A stretch of 64,000 nucleotides of DNA from JBGPHT01 sp041484525 (GTDB lineage Bacteria; Acidobacteriota; Terriglobia; Bryobacterales; Bryobacteraceae): NCBI GenBank assembly GCA_041484525.1, contig JBGPHT010000013.1, forward strand, positions 1-64,000. The letters are read 5' to 3'. Below are positions 41,776 to 52,883 of this stretch, in pieces. The stretch's first letter is position 1, and each line of letters begins with the position of its first letter. A program made the translations under genes and the position numbers. The notes below the pieces were generated by a model that worked only from the letters and a program-made list of their open reading frames with translations, was not told the DNA's origin and ran no database searches.

Positions 41776-42951
41776 GTGAGCGAAAACGACGCAGAGAACG
41801 GTACAATCTCCGTGGGGACCCCTAGACTTGCCTTTGGTCAGGCACTGCCTCACAGGAGAAAATTGAAGAACTCACGGACAGGCGCGCATGCGTCACAAGA
41901 GGGTCTCTTCACTGCCGGTACTCGGACGGCACGCCGCCGGGCGCCGGCCCTTCCGCTCGAAGACAATACTCCGGAGGGTCTTAAAGCGCTGATCGAGGCG
42001 AACCGCGTCTATCGCGAACGCGAATGGCCTGAGCCTTATCGACGCACCAGCCATCGGCTGCACCTGGGCGACGCTCGAGACCTGTCGTGGCTTCCCGACG
42101 GTTCGGTACACCTGGTGGTCACGTCTCCGCCCTACTGGACTCTGAAGGAGTATGCCCCGAATAACCAGAACCAGATGGGTCATTTTGAGGACTACGAGTA
42201 TTTCCTCTCGGAGTTGGACCGAGTCTGGCGCGAATGCGCGCGGGTGCTGGTCGGCGGCGGGCGCATCTGCTGCGTGGTCGGCGACGTCTGCATTCCGCGA
42301 AAGAGGGGCGGCAGGCACCACGTAGTTCCGCTTCACTCGGATATTCAGGTGCGTGCGCGGAAGCTTGGGCTCGACTGCCTCACGCCGATCTTCTGGCACA
42401 AGATTGCCAACGGCGCGATGGAAGCCGAAGGTAATGGGGCTGGTTTCTATGGCAAGCCATACCAGCCGGGCGGGATCATCAAGAACGACATCGAGTACAT
42501 TCTTTTTCTTCGCAAAGGCGGCGAGTATCGTTCCGCGCCTACCTTGCAGAAGGCGCTTTCGATGCTCACCCGCGAGGAAATGACGGCATGGCAACGCACG
42601 ATCTGGACCGATCTGCGCGGCGCCTCCACACGCGATGGGCACCCTGCGCCTTACCCCCAGGAATTGGCGGAACGGCTGATCAAGCTGTTTTCGTTTGCGG
42701 GCGATACGGTCCTCGATCCATTCGGCGGAACCGGGTCGACGTCACAGGCTGCTATCATGGCTGGCAGAAATTCTATAGTGAATGAAATCGAGCGTGAATA
42801 TATTGAGATTGCACGCAAGCGAATTCTGGCTACCGCTCGCCAACCCCGGGTCTTTGGTGCGGTAGAAGCTGAGGTCGTTGTGGACGGAGTTGACGGAGAG
42901 ACCCCAAAATCCCGAGTACCGGCTTCCGGCCGAGTTCCGGCGGCTGTTTGA
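41776..42951 (+). CDS. Type II DNA methyltransferase (N4-cytosine/N6-adenine, TSPPYW motif)
   Basis: 391 residues from a GTG at 41776; a TTG at 41863 with AGGAG just upstream would give 362 residues and may be the real start. Motif IV TSPPYW (about 116-121) precedes motif I DPFGGTGSTSQAAIMAGRN (about 314-332), the order of the beta/N4-cytosine class; the Trp after PPY favours N4-cytosine. The region between them holds the target-recognition part. Its last 74 bp overlap the start of the restriction endonuclease gene in another frame, so the two are made together. Recognition sequence cannot be read from the protein. Confidence 0.88.
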   Translation: MSENDAENGTISVGTPRLAFGQALPHRRKLKNSRTGAHASQEGLFTAGTRTARRRAPALPLEDNTPEGLKALIEANRVYREREWPEPYRRTSHRLHLGDARDLSWLPDGSVHLVVTSPPYWTLKEYAPNNQNQMGHFEDYEYFLSELDRVWRECARVLVGGGRICCVVGDVCIPRKRGGRHHVVPLHSDIQVRARKLGLDCLTPIFWHKIANGAMEAEGNGAGFYGKPYQPGGIIKNDIEYILFLRKGGEYRSAPTLQKALSMLTREEMTAWQRTIWTDLRGASTRDGHPAPYPQELAERLIKLFSFAGDTVLDPFGGTGSTSQAAIMAGRNSIVNEIEREYIEIARKRILATARQPRVFGAVEAEVVVDGVDGETPKSRVPASGRVPAAV

Positions 42952-43624
42952 AGGCAAGCTCTACAAGCACCGTGCTTCCAACCAAGGCGACTTCGTGGCG
43001 ATGCACCTCTACGAAGATATCCTCGCCATCAACCGCTCCCCAAAGCTGAACGACGCAGTTACGGTTCGAAAGGACCGCGTCCTCAACGCGCAGAACAAGC
43101 GTCGCGGAGTAAATGCCCGGCGAGGCGACGGCACGTTTGGCGAATTGATTCCCGGCGAGGCCGCGATTGCAGATCCGGGGTACGTAGTGGCTCGGGGGCC
43201 GATCGCGACCGTAGAGATCGGCGTCGAGGTCAAGGTGCTCGCCAAGGCGATGATCAAGCAGATCGATCGCGTGATCAACGACCTCCGCAACCAGGTGTCG
43301 CAGTTTCGACGCGGCGGCGGAAATCCGATCTGCGTCGCCATCGTGGGCATCAACCACGCCGGGCATACAGTAGGGTATGAAGGCGACCGGCCGTTCCCAA
43401 CCACGGGGCGGGCTGGATTCCTCCATCCATTTCAGGAAGCGCCCGAAGCCGAACGGCGGCTACGGTCGGAAGTCGCCGCTGAATTCGACGAATTCCTGGT
43501 TCTGCGCTTCCAAGCGACCAACGAACCTCCCTTTCCGTTCGAGTGGGTGAATTATCAGGAGACCCGGTTGGATTATGCGGCTGCTCTTTCGCGCATCGCC
43601 GCCCGGTATCAACAGCGGTTTTGA
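42878..43624 (+). CDS. Probable type II restriction endonuclease
   Basis: 248 residues, starting at a TTG inside the methyltransferase gene. I do not recognise the exact family. A PD-(D/E)xK-like core is visible in ATVEIGVEVKVLAKAM (E-x-K after a beta strand), followed by a helix (IKQIDRVINDLRNQVSQF) and a strand ICVAIVGINHAGHTVGYEG. The C-terminal QATNEPPFPFEWVN is aromatic-rich. Position directly after, and overlapping, a type II methyltransferase is the main argument. Alternative: a methyltransferase-associated protein of another kind. Confidence 0.72.
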   Translation: MWTELTERPQNPEYRLPAEFRRLFEGKLYKHRASNQGDFVAMHLYEDILAINRSPKLNDAVTVRKDRVLNAQNKRRGVNARRGDGTFGELIPGEAAIADPGYVVARGPIATVEIGVEVKVLAKAMIKQIDRVINDLRNQVSQFRRGGGNPICVAIVGINHAGHTVGYEGDRPFPTTGRAGFLHPFQEAPEAERRLRSEVAAEFDEFLVLRFQATNEPPFPFEWVNYQETRLDYAAALSRIAARYQQRF

Positions 43625-43650
43625 CGGCTCGGTCATGGCGCAAGCCAAGG

Positions 43651-43680
43651 TTGCATTCTTCGCAACGGAAGATTCATACT
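43651..43680 (+). promoter_or_regulatory. Candidate promoter of the pyrimidine-degradation operon
   Basis: TTGCAT (43651-43656) and CATACT (43675-43680) are separated by 18 bp, in the 127-bp gap before the beta-ureidopropionase gene. No operator is obvious. Confidence 0.35.
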
Positions 43681-43751
43681 AGCCAACATCGCCACTTGTG
43701 TCGGTCGCCGGACCGCGATGGCGGGGTGTTCCCTGGCGGCCGGGAGGTTCC

Positions 43752-44621
43752 ATGTCTCGTATCGTTCGGTGTTCGTTGATCCAGGCTTCCAATGCCGCGC
43801 CGCCGGATGCCAGCCTGGAAGACACCAAAAAGGCAATGGTCGATAAGCACGTCGGGCTGATCCGCCAGGCGGCGGAGGCGGGCGCGCAGATCGTCTGCCT
43901 GCAGGAAATCTTCTACGGTCCTTATTTCTGCGCCGAGCAGACCACGCGCTGGTACGACTTCACCGAACCGGTGCCGGACGGGCCCACCATCAAGCTGATG
44001 CAGGACCTGGCGCGGCAGCACCACATCGCGCTCATCGTGCCCGTTTATGAAATTGAGCAGGAGGGGATCTACTACAACACGGCGGCTGTGATCCACAACG
44101 ATGGGCGCTATCTGGGCAAATATCGCAAGACTCATATCCCGCACGTGGCGCCTGGATTCTGGGAGAAATTCTATTTCCGGCCGGGGAACCTCGGGTATCC
44201 GGTGTTCGATCTGGGATTCTGCAAGATCGGCGTCTACATCTGCTACGACCGCCATTTTCCCGAGGGCGCCCGCGCACTGGGGCTGAACGGCGCGGAGATC
44301 ATGTTCAATCCGTCGGCCACTGTGGCGGGGTTGAGCGAGTATCTGTGGAAGCTGGAGCAGCCGGCGCATGCGGTGGCGAACGGATATTTCGTCGGCGCCA
44401 TCAACCGCGTAGGAACCGAGGCGCCGTGGAATATCGGCGAGTTTTACGGGCAGAGCTATTTCTGCGATCCGCGGGGACGCATTCTGGCGCAGGCGTCGCG
44501 CGACAAGGACGAGGTGCTCACGGCCGACCTCGATCTCGACCTCATCGCCGAGGTGCGTAAGACCTGGCAGTTCTTCCGCGACCGCCGTCCCGACATGTAC
44601 GAAGCCCTGGTGAAGGCGTAA
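43752..44621 (+). CDS. Beta-ureidopropionase (N-carbamoyl-beta-alanine amidohydrolase)
   Basis: 289 residues from the ATG at 43752, which has GGGAGG upstream; an earlier in-frame start adds unrelated residues. Nitrilase-superfamily triad: Glu in CLQEIFYGPYFC, Lys in KYRKTHIPH and Cys in VYICYDRHFPEGAR, in the subfamily of N-carbamoyl-beta-alanine/N-carbamoylputrescine amidohydrolases. It hydrolyses N-carbamoyl-beta-alanine or -beta-aminoisobutyrate to the amino acid, CO2 and NH3, step 3 of reductive pyrimidine breakdown. First of seven packed genes covering that pathway; the aminotransferase starts 3 bp after its stop. Confidence 0.9.
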   Translation: MSRIVRCSLIQASNAAPPDASLEDTKKAMVDKHVGLIRQAAEAGAQIVCLQEIFYGPYFCAEQTTRWYDFTEPVPDGPTIKLMQDLARQHHIALIVPVYEIEQEGIYYNTAAVIHNDGRYLGKYRKTHIPHVAPGFWEKFYFRPGNLGYPVFDLGFCKIGVYICYDRHFPEGARALGLNGAEIMFNPSATVAGLSEYLWKLEQPAHAVANGYFVGAINRVGTEAPWNIGEFYGQSYFCDPRGRILAQASRDKDEVLTADLDLDLIAEVRKTWQFFRDRRPDMYEALVKA

Positions 44622-44624
44622 TCC

Positions 44625-45935
44625 ATGACCAAAGAAGAAATCATTCTGGCCAACAAGGAATTCCTGTTTCCGGCCATTTTTCATTACTTCCAGGAACCGC
44701 TGGTGGTGGCGCGCGCCAAAGACCAGTATGTGTGGGATGCCGATGGCAACCAATACCTGGACTTCTTCGGCGGCATCGTGACAGTGAGCGTCGGCCACTG
44801 CAACGACCAGGTGAATGCCAAGGTCAAACAACAGCTCGACACGTTGTGGCACGTTTCGACGCTGTTCGCCAACGAGCCCCAGGCAGCGCTCGCGAAGAAG
44901 ATCGCTTCTATCACACCCGGCGGAAAACTGACGAAATCGTTTTTCACCAACAGCGGCACGGAGGCCAACGAGACCGCGATTCTGGCGGCGCGCTGCTACA
45001 CGGGGAACACGGAAATCGTGGCGTTGCGGCATTCGTACCACGGGCGCTCCTCGATGGCGATGTCACTTACTGGCCAGGGCTCATGGCGGCTGGGACCGCC
45101 GCAGGCCGGGATCGTGCACGCGCATAATGCCTACTGCTACCGCTGTCCGTTCGGCCTGACGTATCCGGATTGCGAGGTGCGGTGCGCACAGGATATGGAA
45201 GAGCTGATACGCAGCTCGACCAGTGGGCGCGTGGCCGGATTCATCGGCGAACCGCTGCAAGGCGTGGGCGGATTCATCACGCCGCCCAAGGAATACTTCC
45301 AGATCGTCGATAAGATCGTGCGCAATCATGGCGGCATTTTCATTAGCGACGAAGTGCAGACGGGCTGGGGCCGCACCGGCGGAAAATGGTTCGGAATCGA
45401 GCAGTACGGCGTGATGCCGGACATCATCACGAGCGCCAAGGGGCTCGGCAACGGCAGCCCGATCGGCCTGACGGTGGCGAAACCAGAAGTGGCCGATTCC
45501 GTCAAGGGACTCACGATCTCGACGTTCGGCGGCAACCCGGTGACTTCGACGGCGGCGAAGGCGGTGATCGATTTCATCGAAGAGCACGACCTGATGACGA
45601 ATTGCACCGAGACCGGCGCGTATCTCCGCGGGCGCCTGGAAGAGTTGAAGGAGAAGCACGAGATCATCGGCGACGTCCGCGGCATGGGGCTGATGCAGGC
45701 CATCGAGCTGGTGCGCGACCGCAAGACGAAGGAGCCGGCGGGTCCGGAGACGGCGCGGATTCTCGAGGCCGCGCGCGAGAATCGGCTGCTGGTGGGCAAG
45801 GGCGGGATGTACGGCAACGTCATCCGGATTTCGCCGCCGATGAACGTGGGGCGCGCGGACGTGGACCAGTTCGCCGGCCTGCTGGATCGGAGCCTGGCGG
45901 CTTGCTCGATGACAGTGGCGGGAGGCGCCAAATGA
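44625..45935 (+). CDS. Class III aminotransferase, probable beta-alanine/beta-aminoisobutyrate transaminase
   Basis: 436 residues. Fold-type I class III features: YLDFFGGIVTVSVGHCN, SGTEANETAILAAR, SYHGRSSMAMS, the Asp in FISDEVQTGWGRTG and the PLP Lys in IITSAKGLGNGSPIG. The closest type is AGXT2/beta-alanine aminotransferase. In this operon it should convert beta-alanine to malonate semialdehyde (and beta-aminoisobutyrate to methylmalonate semialdehyde), which feeds the dehydrogenase at 51414-52883. Amino acceptor (pyruvate or 2-oxoglutarate) unknown. The stop overlaps the preT start (ATGA). Confidence 0.9.
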   Translation: MTKEEIILANKEFLFPAIFHYFQEPLVVARAKDQYVWDADGNQYLDFFGGIVTVSVGHCNDQVNAKVKQQLDTLWHVSTLFANEPQAALAKKIASITPGGKLTKSFFTNSGTEANETAILAARCYTGNTEIVALRHSYHGRSSMAMSLTGQGSWRLGPPQAGIVHAHNAYCYRCPFGLTYPDCEVRCAQDMEELIRSSTSGRVAGFIGEPLQGVGGFITPPKEYFQIVDKIVRNHGGIFISDEVQTGWGRTGGKWFGIEQYGVMPDIITSAKGLGNGSPIGLTVAKPEVADSVKGLTISTFGGNPVTSTAAKAVIDFIEEHDLMTNCTETGAYLRGRLEELKEKHEIIGDVRGMGLMQAIELVRDRKTKEPAGPETARILEAARENRLLVGKGGMYGNVIRISPPMNVGRADVDQFAGLLDRSLAACSMTVAGGAK

Positions 45936-47251
45936 GCGCATCCACGCTGCCGGTCGCGGGCAATCTGGAAAAGTTTCCCGACCTGCATCCGGCGCTCGAC
46001 TCGCAATCGGCGCTGGCCGAAGCGACCCGCTGTCTGTTCTGCTTCGACGCGCCGTGCACAGCGGCCTGCCCCACCCACATCGACGTGCCGCGGTTTATCA
46101 AGAAGATCGCGACGGGGAATCTGCGAGGGTCGGCGCTGACCATTCTGGATGCGAATATTCTGGGGCTGAGCTGCTCGCGCGCGTGTCCGGTGGATGTGCT
46201 GTGCGAGGGCTCGTGCGTGATGCACCGGCATAACCAGAAGCCCATCGAGATTGCAAGGCTGCAGCGGCATGCGATGGATTGGTGGCATGGAAAGCACCAA
46301 CAACCGCAGCCTTACGCCGGCGATTCTGTAGCGGGGCGGGTGGCGTGCATCGGCGGCGGGCCTGCGTCGTTGGCTTGCGCGGCGGAATTGCGGCGGCACG
46401 GCATCTCGGTCACCATCTTCGATAACCGGCCGCTGCCGGGCGGGCTCAACACGTACGGCATTGCGGAGTACAAGCTGCGGCCCTCCGACAGCCTGCGCGA
46501 AGTCGAAATGGTACGTGCCATGGGGGTCGAGTTCCGGCAGGCGGAAGTCGGCGCCGGCATTTCGCTGGAAGAAATCCAGCAGGAATATTCGCTGATCTTC
46601 CTGGGTCTCGGCCTGGGCGCGATGGAGCGGCTGGGGATTCCGGGAGAAGATGCGAGCGGGGTCATCGACGCGCTACGCTTCATCGAGCGGTACAAGACGT
46701 CGCACGATTTCAAGGTGGGGCGCTGCGTCGCAGTCATCGGCGGCGGCAATACCGCCATCGATGCCGCCAATGCCGCGCGGCGGCTGGGCGCGGAGGAGGT
46801 GCACCTTTTCTACCGGCGCACGGAGCGCGAGATGCCGGCGTTCTCCTTCGAGTACGGCCATTCGATAATCGAAGGTGTGCAGTTTCATTGGTTGTCGCAG
46901 CCGGTCGAGATTCTGGCAGAGAGTGGCGCGGCCTGGGGCGTGAGATTCGCGCAGACGCGGTTGAGCGATCCGGACGGGACCGGCCGCCCGAGAGTCGATC
47001 TGACGGATTCCCTCTTCGACTTTGCCTGCGATACGGTGATTCCGGCGTTGGGGCAGGCACGTTTCTCCGAATTACTGAAGGCGCGCGGGATCGACTTGAA
47101 GACCGTGGACCGGCGTACGGGGCAGACGGCGCATCCGAAATACTACGCCGGCGGCGATTGCGTCAATGGCGGCCGGGAAGTGGTGGACGCCGTGGCGGAT
47201 GGCAAGCGCGCCGCGTTGGCCATGATCGCGAAGCTGAAAGGGGCCAACTGA
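45932..47251 (+). CDS. preT: Dihydropyrimidine dehydrogenase subunit PreT (Fe-S flavoprotein, NAD(P)H)
   Basis: 439 residues from the ATG at 45932 (ATGA overlap with the aminotransferase). The N-terminal helical Fe-S domain has cysteines in ATRCLFCFDAPCTAACPTHID and LSCSRACPVDVLCEGSCV, binding two [4Fe-4S] clusters. It continues with an FAD domain (VACIGGGPASLACAAELRRHG, LPGGLNTYGIAEYKL) and an NAD(P) domain (VAVIGGGNTAIDAANAARRLG), ending in the YYAGGDCVNGGREVVDAVADG motif of the GltD-like family. It passes electrons to or from PreA in the NAD(P)-linked reduction of uracil and thymine. Stop and preA start share one base (TGATG). Confidence 0.93.
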   Translation: MSASTLPVAGNLEKFPDLHPALDSQSALAEATRCLFCFDAPCTAACPTHIDVPRFIKKIATGNLRGSALTILDANILGLSCSRACPVDVLCEGSCVMHRHNQKPIEIARLQRHAMDWWHGKHQQPQPYAGDSVAGRVACIGGGPASLACAAELRRHGISVTIFDNRPLPGGLNTYGIAEYKLRPSDSLREVEMVRAMGVEFRQAEVGAGISLEEIQQEYSLIFLGLGLGAMERLGIPGEDASGVIDALRFIERYKTSHDFKVGRCVAVIGGGNTAIDAANAARRLGAEEVHLFYRRTEREMPAFSFEYGHSIIEGVQFHWLSQPVEILAESGAAWGVRFAQTRLSDPDGTGRPRVDLTDSLFDFACDTVIPALGQARFSELLKARGIDLKTVDRRTGQTAHPKYYAGGDCVNGGREVVDAVADGKRAALAMIAKLKGAN

Positions 47252-48597
47252 TGGCGGATCTGACTACCAACTTCGCGGGCGGAATCCGGTGTCCCAATCC
47301 GTTCTGGCTGGCTTCCGGGCCGCCCGCCAATAACGGCGAGCAGGTGATGCGCGCGTTCGATGCCGGCTGGGGCGGCGCGGTGTGGAAGACCATCGGGGAG
47401 CCGATCGTCAACGTGTCCTCGCGCTACTCGTCGGTGGATTGGAACGGGCAGCGCATGATGGGGCTGAATAATATCGAGCTGATCTCCGACCGCCCCATAG
47501 AGACCAACCTGCGCGAAATCGCCGAGGTGAAAAAGCGCTACCCGAAGAACGCGGTGGTCGCGTCGCTGATGGTGGAATCGAAGCGCGAGGTGTGGCACGA
47601 CATTGTGAAGCGCGCGGAAGACGCGGGCGCCGATGGGCTGGAGTTGAACTTCGGCTGCCCGCACGGCATGAGCGAGCGCGGCATGGGATCGGCGGTGGGG
47701 CAGGTGCCGGAGTACGCCTCGATGATCACGGAGTGGGTGAAGGAAGTGGCGCGCACTCCGGTGCTGGTGAAGCTCACGCCGAACATCACCGACATTCGCG
47801 CCGTGGCGCGCGCCGCCAAACGCGGGGGCGCGGACGGGTTGTCGGCGATCAACACCATCAATTCGATTACAGGCGTCGATCTGGATACGTTTACGCCGCG
47901 GCCGTACGTGGGCGGCCAATCGGCGCACGGCGGCTACTGCGGGCCGGCGGTGAAGCCGATCGCGCTGCACCTGGTACAGCAGATCGCGTCCGACGCCGAA
48001 GTTGGGCTGCCGATCTCGGGCATCGGCGGAGTTTCAGGCTGGCGCGAGGCGGCGGAGTTTATGCTCCTCGGCTGCGGCACGGTGCAAGTCTGCACGGCGG
48101 TGATGCACTACGGATTTCGCATCGTGGAGGACATGATCGACGGCCTCAGCAACTGGATGGACGAGAAGGGCTTCCGCACCATCCAGGATTTCCGCGGGTT
48201 GTCGCTGCCCAAGGTGACGGAGTGGAAGCATCTGGATCTGAACTACAAGATCGTGGCGAAGATCGACCGCGACAAGTGCATCGGCTGCGACCTGTGTTAC
48301 ATCGCCTGCTGGGACGGCGCGCACCAGTGCATCCATATCGACGGGCATGCGGTGCCCGAAGCGGTGGTGGCGGCGAGCCGCGCGCGCCTTACAGTGACGC
48401 CGATTGCGAAACTGGATTCGGTGCAGCCGGGAAACGGGGGGACACCGCCACTGCGGATTCCACGAGTGGATGAAGTGGAATGCGTCGGGTGCAACCTGTG
48501 CTGGCTGGTGTGTCCGGTGGAGTCGTGCATCACGATGGAGCAGGTGGACACGGGGCGGCCTCGGCAATCGTGGGAGCAACGAACAACCGTGGCGTAG
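47251..48597 (+). CDS. preA: Dihydropyrimidine dehydrogenase subunit PreA
   Basis: 448 residues. A class-1-like dihydroorotate-dehydrogenase barrel with FMN: start TTNFAGGIRCPNPFWLASGPP, active-site loop NFGCPHGMSERGMG with the catalytic Cys retained, AKLTPN-like VLVKLTPNITDI and the Asn-Thr pair in SAINTINSI. The C-terminus carries two [4Fe-4S] ferredoxin motifs: CIGCDLCYIAC and CVGCNLCWLVCPVESC. It reduces uracil or thymine to the 5,6-dihydro form together with PreT. Located between preT and the dihydropyrimidinase gene. Confidence 0.94.
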   Translation: MADLTTNFAGGIRCPNPFWLASGPPANNGEQVMRAFDAGWGGAVWKTIGEPIVNVSSRYSSVDWNGQRMMGLNNIELISDRPIETNLREIAEVKKRYPKNAVVASLMVESKREVWHDIVKRAEDAGADGLELNFGCPHGMSERGMGSAVGQVPEYASMITEWVKEVARTPVLVKLTPNITDIRAVARAAKRGGADGLSAINTINSITGVDLDTFTPRPYVGGQSAHGGYCGPAVKPIALHLVQQIASDAEVGLPISGIGGVSGWREAAEFMLLGCGTVQVCTAVMHYGFRIVEDMIDGLSNWMDEKGFRTIQDFRGLSLPKVTEWKHLDLNYKIVAKIDRDKCIGCDLCYIACWDGAHQCIHIDGHAVPEAVVAASRARLTVTPIAKLDSVQPGNGGTPPLRIPRVDEVECVGCNLCWLVCPVESCITMEQVDTGRPRQSWEQRTTVA

Positions 48598-48613
48598 AGC
48601 GGGCGAGGAATCG

Positions 48614-50001
<1,388 letters not shown>

Positions 50002-50005
<4 letters not shown>

Positions 50006-51417
50006 CGGAGCGGGACCCTTCCCTATATAACGAAGATCTGGCGCCGGTGCCGGCCGACCAGCGCACCTGGGGGATCTACAATTACGCCGCGCTGTGGATC
50101 TCGATGGCGGTTTGCATCCCCACCTACATGTTGGCGTCGGGCCTGATTGCCGGCGGAATGAACTGGTGGCAGGCGGTTCTGACGATCCTGCTGGGCAACC
50201 TGATCGTGCTGGTCCCGATGGTGCTGAACGCGCACGCCGGCGCCAAGTACGGGATTCCGTTTCCTGTGTTCGTACGCGCTTCGTTCGGCGTGCGCGGCGC
50301 CAATATCCCGGCCGTGCTGCGCGCGCTGGTGGCGTGCGGCTGGTTCGGAATCCAGACGTGGATCGGCGGGCAGGCCATCTATTCGATGATGAAGATCATC
50401 TGGCCGGCCACGGCGCAGATGGCGAGCGGCATCTGGATCTGCTTCTTCGCATTCTGGGCGCTGAACATGTGGGTAGTGTGGCGCGGCATCGAAGCGATCA
50501 AATTTCTGGAAGGCGTCGGAGCCCCATTTCTATTGGGTGTCGGAGTGCTGCTGCTATGGTGGATCGTAGGCAAAGCCGGCGGGTTCGGCCCGGTGCTGAG
50601 CACGCCCAGCAAGTTCCACAGCACGGCGGAGTTCGTACACTTTTTCATTCCGTCGCTCACCGCCATGGTGGGGTTCTGGGCCACGGTGGCGCTCAACATT
50701 CCGGACTTCACCCGCTATGCGAAGTCGCAGAAGGCGCAGATCTGGGGGCAGGCGTTAGGACTGCCCACCACGATGGCGCTCTACTCGTTCATCGGCGTGG
50801 CGGTTACGTCGGCATCGGTGGTGCTGTTCGGCGAGGCTATCTGGGACCCGGTGGCGCTGCTCGGCAAATTCAACCAGCCGCTGGTGGCGTTCATCGCGCT
50901 GATCGCGCTGCTGATTGCGACGCTGACCACCAACGTGGCGGCCAATGTGGTCTCGCCATCCAACGACTTCTCGAACCTGAATCCGCAGCGGATTTCGTTC
51001 CGCACGGGTGGCATGATCACGGGCGTGATCGGCGTGCTCATGATGCCGTGGAAACTGCTGAGCGATCTCAGCGCCTACGTCTTCGGCTGGCTGGTGGGAT
51101 ACTCGGGATTGCTGGGGCCGATCGCGGGCGTAATGATCGCGGACTACTATTTGATTCGCCGCTCGCGGCTGAAGGTGGACGACCTCTACCGCCGCAACGG
51201 CATCTATGAATACGAGAACGGCGTGAACTGGCGCGCCGTGGCCGCACTGATTGCGGGCGCCGCGATGGCGCTGCTGGGACTGCTGATCCCCCCGCTGCGG
51301 CTGCTCTACGACTATGCCTGGTTCGTCGGTTTCGGCATCTCGGGTGTTGTATATGTGGCGTTGATGCAGCGCGCGGATGCGCCTGCGGGCACGCCGGAAT
51401 GGGAAGGTGAAGGATGA
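50002..51417 (+). CDS. NCS1-family pyrimidine/hydantoin/allantoin permease
   Basis: 471 residues from a GTG at 50002, 9 nt after GGAGG; GTG 49996 is too near the SD. About 12 membrane helices. NCS1 markers: the N-terminal NEDLAPVPADQRTWGIYNYAALWISMAVCIPTYMLASGL, the ALVACGWFGIQTWIGGQAI helix 3 block, ALNIPDFTRYAKSQKAQIWGQ and PSNDFSNLNPQRISFRTGG. These match the Mhp1/PucI/uracil-permease group, Na+- or H+-linked. In this operon the cargo is most likely uracil, thymine or a dihydropyrimidine. Confidence 0.92.
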
Positions 51418-52883
51418 TCGCTACGGATACTACAACTAAGACTGGAACTGTTTCTTTTTATATCAATGGCGCTTGGGAAAAGCCGCAGGGACGTACGCTG
51501 CACGCCGTGACGAACCCCGCTACGGGTGCGATCATCGCGGAGGTGCCATACGCGGACGCCGCCGACGTGGACCGCACCGTGCAAGCCGCGCAGCGCGCGT
51601 TTCTCGAATGGCGCAAGGTGCCGGTAGTGGACCGGGTGCAGGTGCTCTACCGGTTCAAGGCGCTGCTCGACCAGCACGCCAACGAAATGGCGCAAATCCT
51701 AACGCGCGAGAACGGCAAGACGGGGGATGACGCCAGGGGCGAAGTGCGGCGCATGATCCAGATGGTGGAAGTGGCGTGCGGCATGCCCACCCTCATGATG
51801 GGCGATTCGCTGAACGACGTCGCCGCCGGGCTCGATTGTAAGACCATTCGCCAGCCGCTGGGTGTCTGCGCCGGTATCACGCCGTTTAATTTCCCCGCCA
51901 TGGTGCCGATGTGGATGCTGCCGTTCGCCATCGCGTGCGGCAACGCATTCATCCTGAAGCCGTCGGAGAAAGTGCCGATGACTCCGACCTTTACCGTCGA
52001 ACTGCTCCACCGGGCGGGCATTCCGGCGGGCGTCGTCAGCCTGCTGCATGGCGGCAAGGAGGCCGTGGACGCGCTGTTGCATCATCCGCTGGTGAAGGCG
52101 GTGTCGTTCGTGGGTTCGACTCCGGTGGCCAAATACATTTACACCACCGCGGCCGCGGAGGGCAAGCGCGTGCAGGCCCTGGGCGGCGCCAAGAATCATC
52201 TGGTGGTGATGCCCGACGCCGATATGGCCAGGACGGTGGAAGCGATAATCGGCTCGGCGTTCGGCGCGGCCGGTGAGCGGTGTCTCGCCGGGAGCGTGCT
52301 GGTGCCGGTGGGTGAGGCCGCCGGGCCGCTGCTCGACCTGCTGGTGAAGCGCACCAAGGCGATGCCGGTGGGCGATGGATCGGAGGCGGGAATCGAGATG
52401 GGGCCGCTGGTGACTTCGGACCACTGCGGGCGCGTCGCCGGGTATGTTGAGAAGGGCGTGGCCGAAGGCGCGACACCGCTGGTGGATGGGCGCCAGTTCC
52501 GCCCGGGCAACGGCGGATTCTTCCTGGGGCCGACGATCTTCGACAACGTGAAACCGGAAATGACGATCGCGCGCGAGGAGATCTTCGGGCCGGTGCTTTC
52601 AGTAATGCGGGTGGACACGCTCGACGACGCCATCGCGCTGGTCAACCGATCGCCGTTCGGCAACGCCACCGCAATCTTCACCAGCAGCGGGAAGGCGGCG
52701 CGTGAATACTCGTCGCAGATCGAAGTGGGTATGGTCGGCGTGAACGTCGGGGTCGCCGCGCCCATGGCCTTCTTCCCGTTCGCCGGGTGGAAGAATTCGT
52801 TCTTCGGCGATCTGCACGCGCACGGCAAGGACGGGGTGGCGTTCTACACCGAGCAGAAGGTGATCATGAGCCGGTGGTTCTGA
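51414..52883 (+). CDS. mmsA: CoA-acylating (methyl)malonate-semialdehyde dehydrogenase
   Basis: 489 residues; the ATG overlaps the permease stop (ATGA). MmsA/ALDH6 marks: ITPFNFPAMVPMWMLPFAIACGN, LGGAKNHLVVMPDAD (Asn in place of the general-base Glu of ordinary ALDHs, needed for CoA attack), catalytic Cys in GAAGERCLAGS, EEIFGPVLSV and FFPFAGWKNSFFGDLHAHG. It converts malonate semialdehyde to acetyl-CoA, or methylmalonate semialdehyde to propionyl-CoA, ending the pyrimidine pathway in central metabolism. Its last 20 bp overlap the convergent nitrilase gene. Confidence 0.94.
   Translation: MIATDTTTKTGTVSFYINGAWEKPQGRTLHAVTNPATGAIIAEVPYADAADVDRTVQAAQRAFLEWRKVPVVDRVQVLYRFKALLDQHANEMAQILTRENGKTGDDARGEVRRMIQMVEVACGMPTLMMGDSLNDVAAGLDCKTIRQPLGVCAGITPFNFPAMVPMWMLPFAIACGNAFILKPSEKVPMTPTFTVELLHRAGIPAGVVSLLHGGKEAVDALLHHPLVKAVSFVGSTPVAKYIYTTAAAEGKRVQALGGAKNHLVVMPDADMARTVEAIIGSAFGAAGERCLAGSVLVPVGEAAGPLLDLLVKRTKAMPVGDGSEAGIEMGPLVTSDHCGRVAGYVEKGVAEGATPLVDGRQFRPGNGGFFLGPTIFDNVKPEMTIAREEIFGPVLSVMRVDTLDDAIALVNRSPFGNATAIFTSSGKAAREYSSQIEVGMVGVNVGVAAPMAFFPFAGWKNSFFGDLHAHGKDGVAFYTEQKVIMSRWF

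Noticed and set aside
47251..48597. Possible loss of the PreA catalytic cysteine, since the residue before VGQVPE is not Cys
   Set aside because: The catalytic Cys is the one in NFGCPHGM, which is present; the later position is not the active-site residue.
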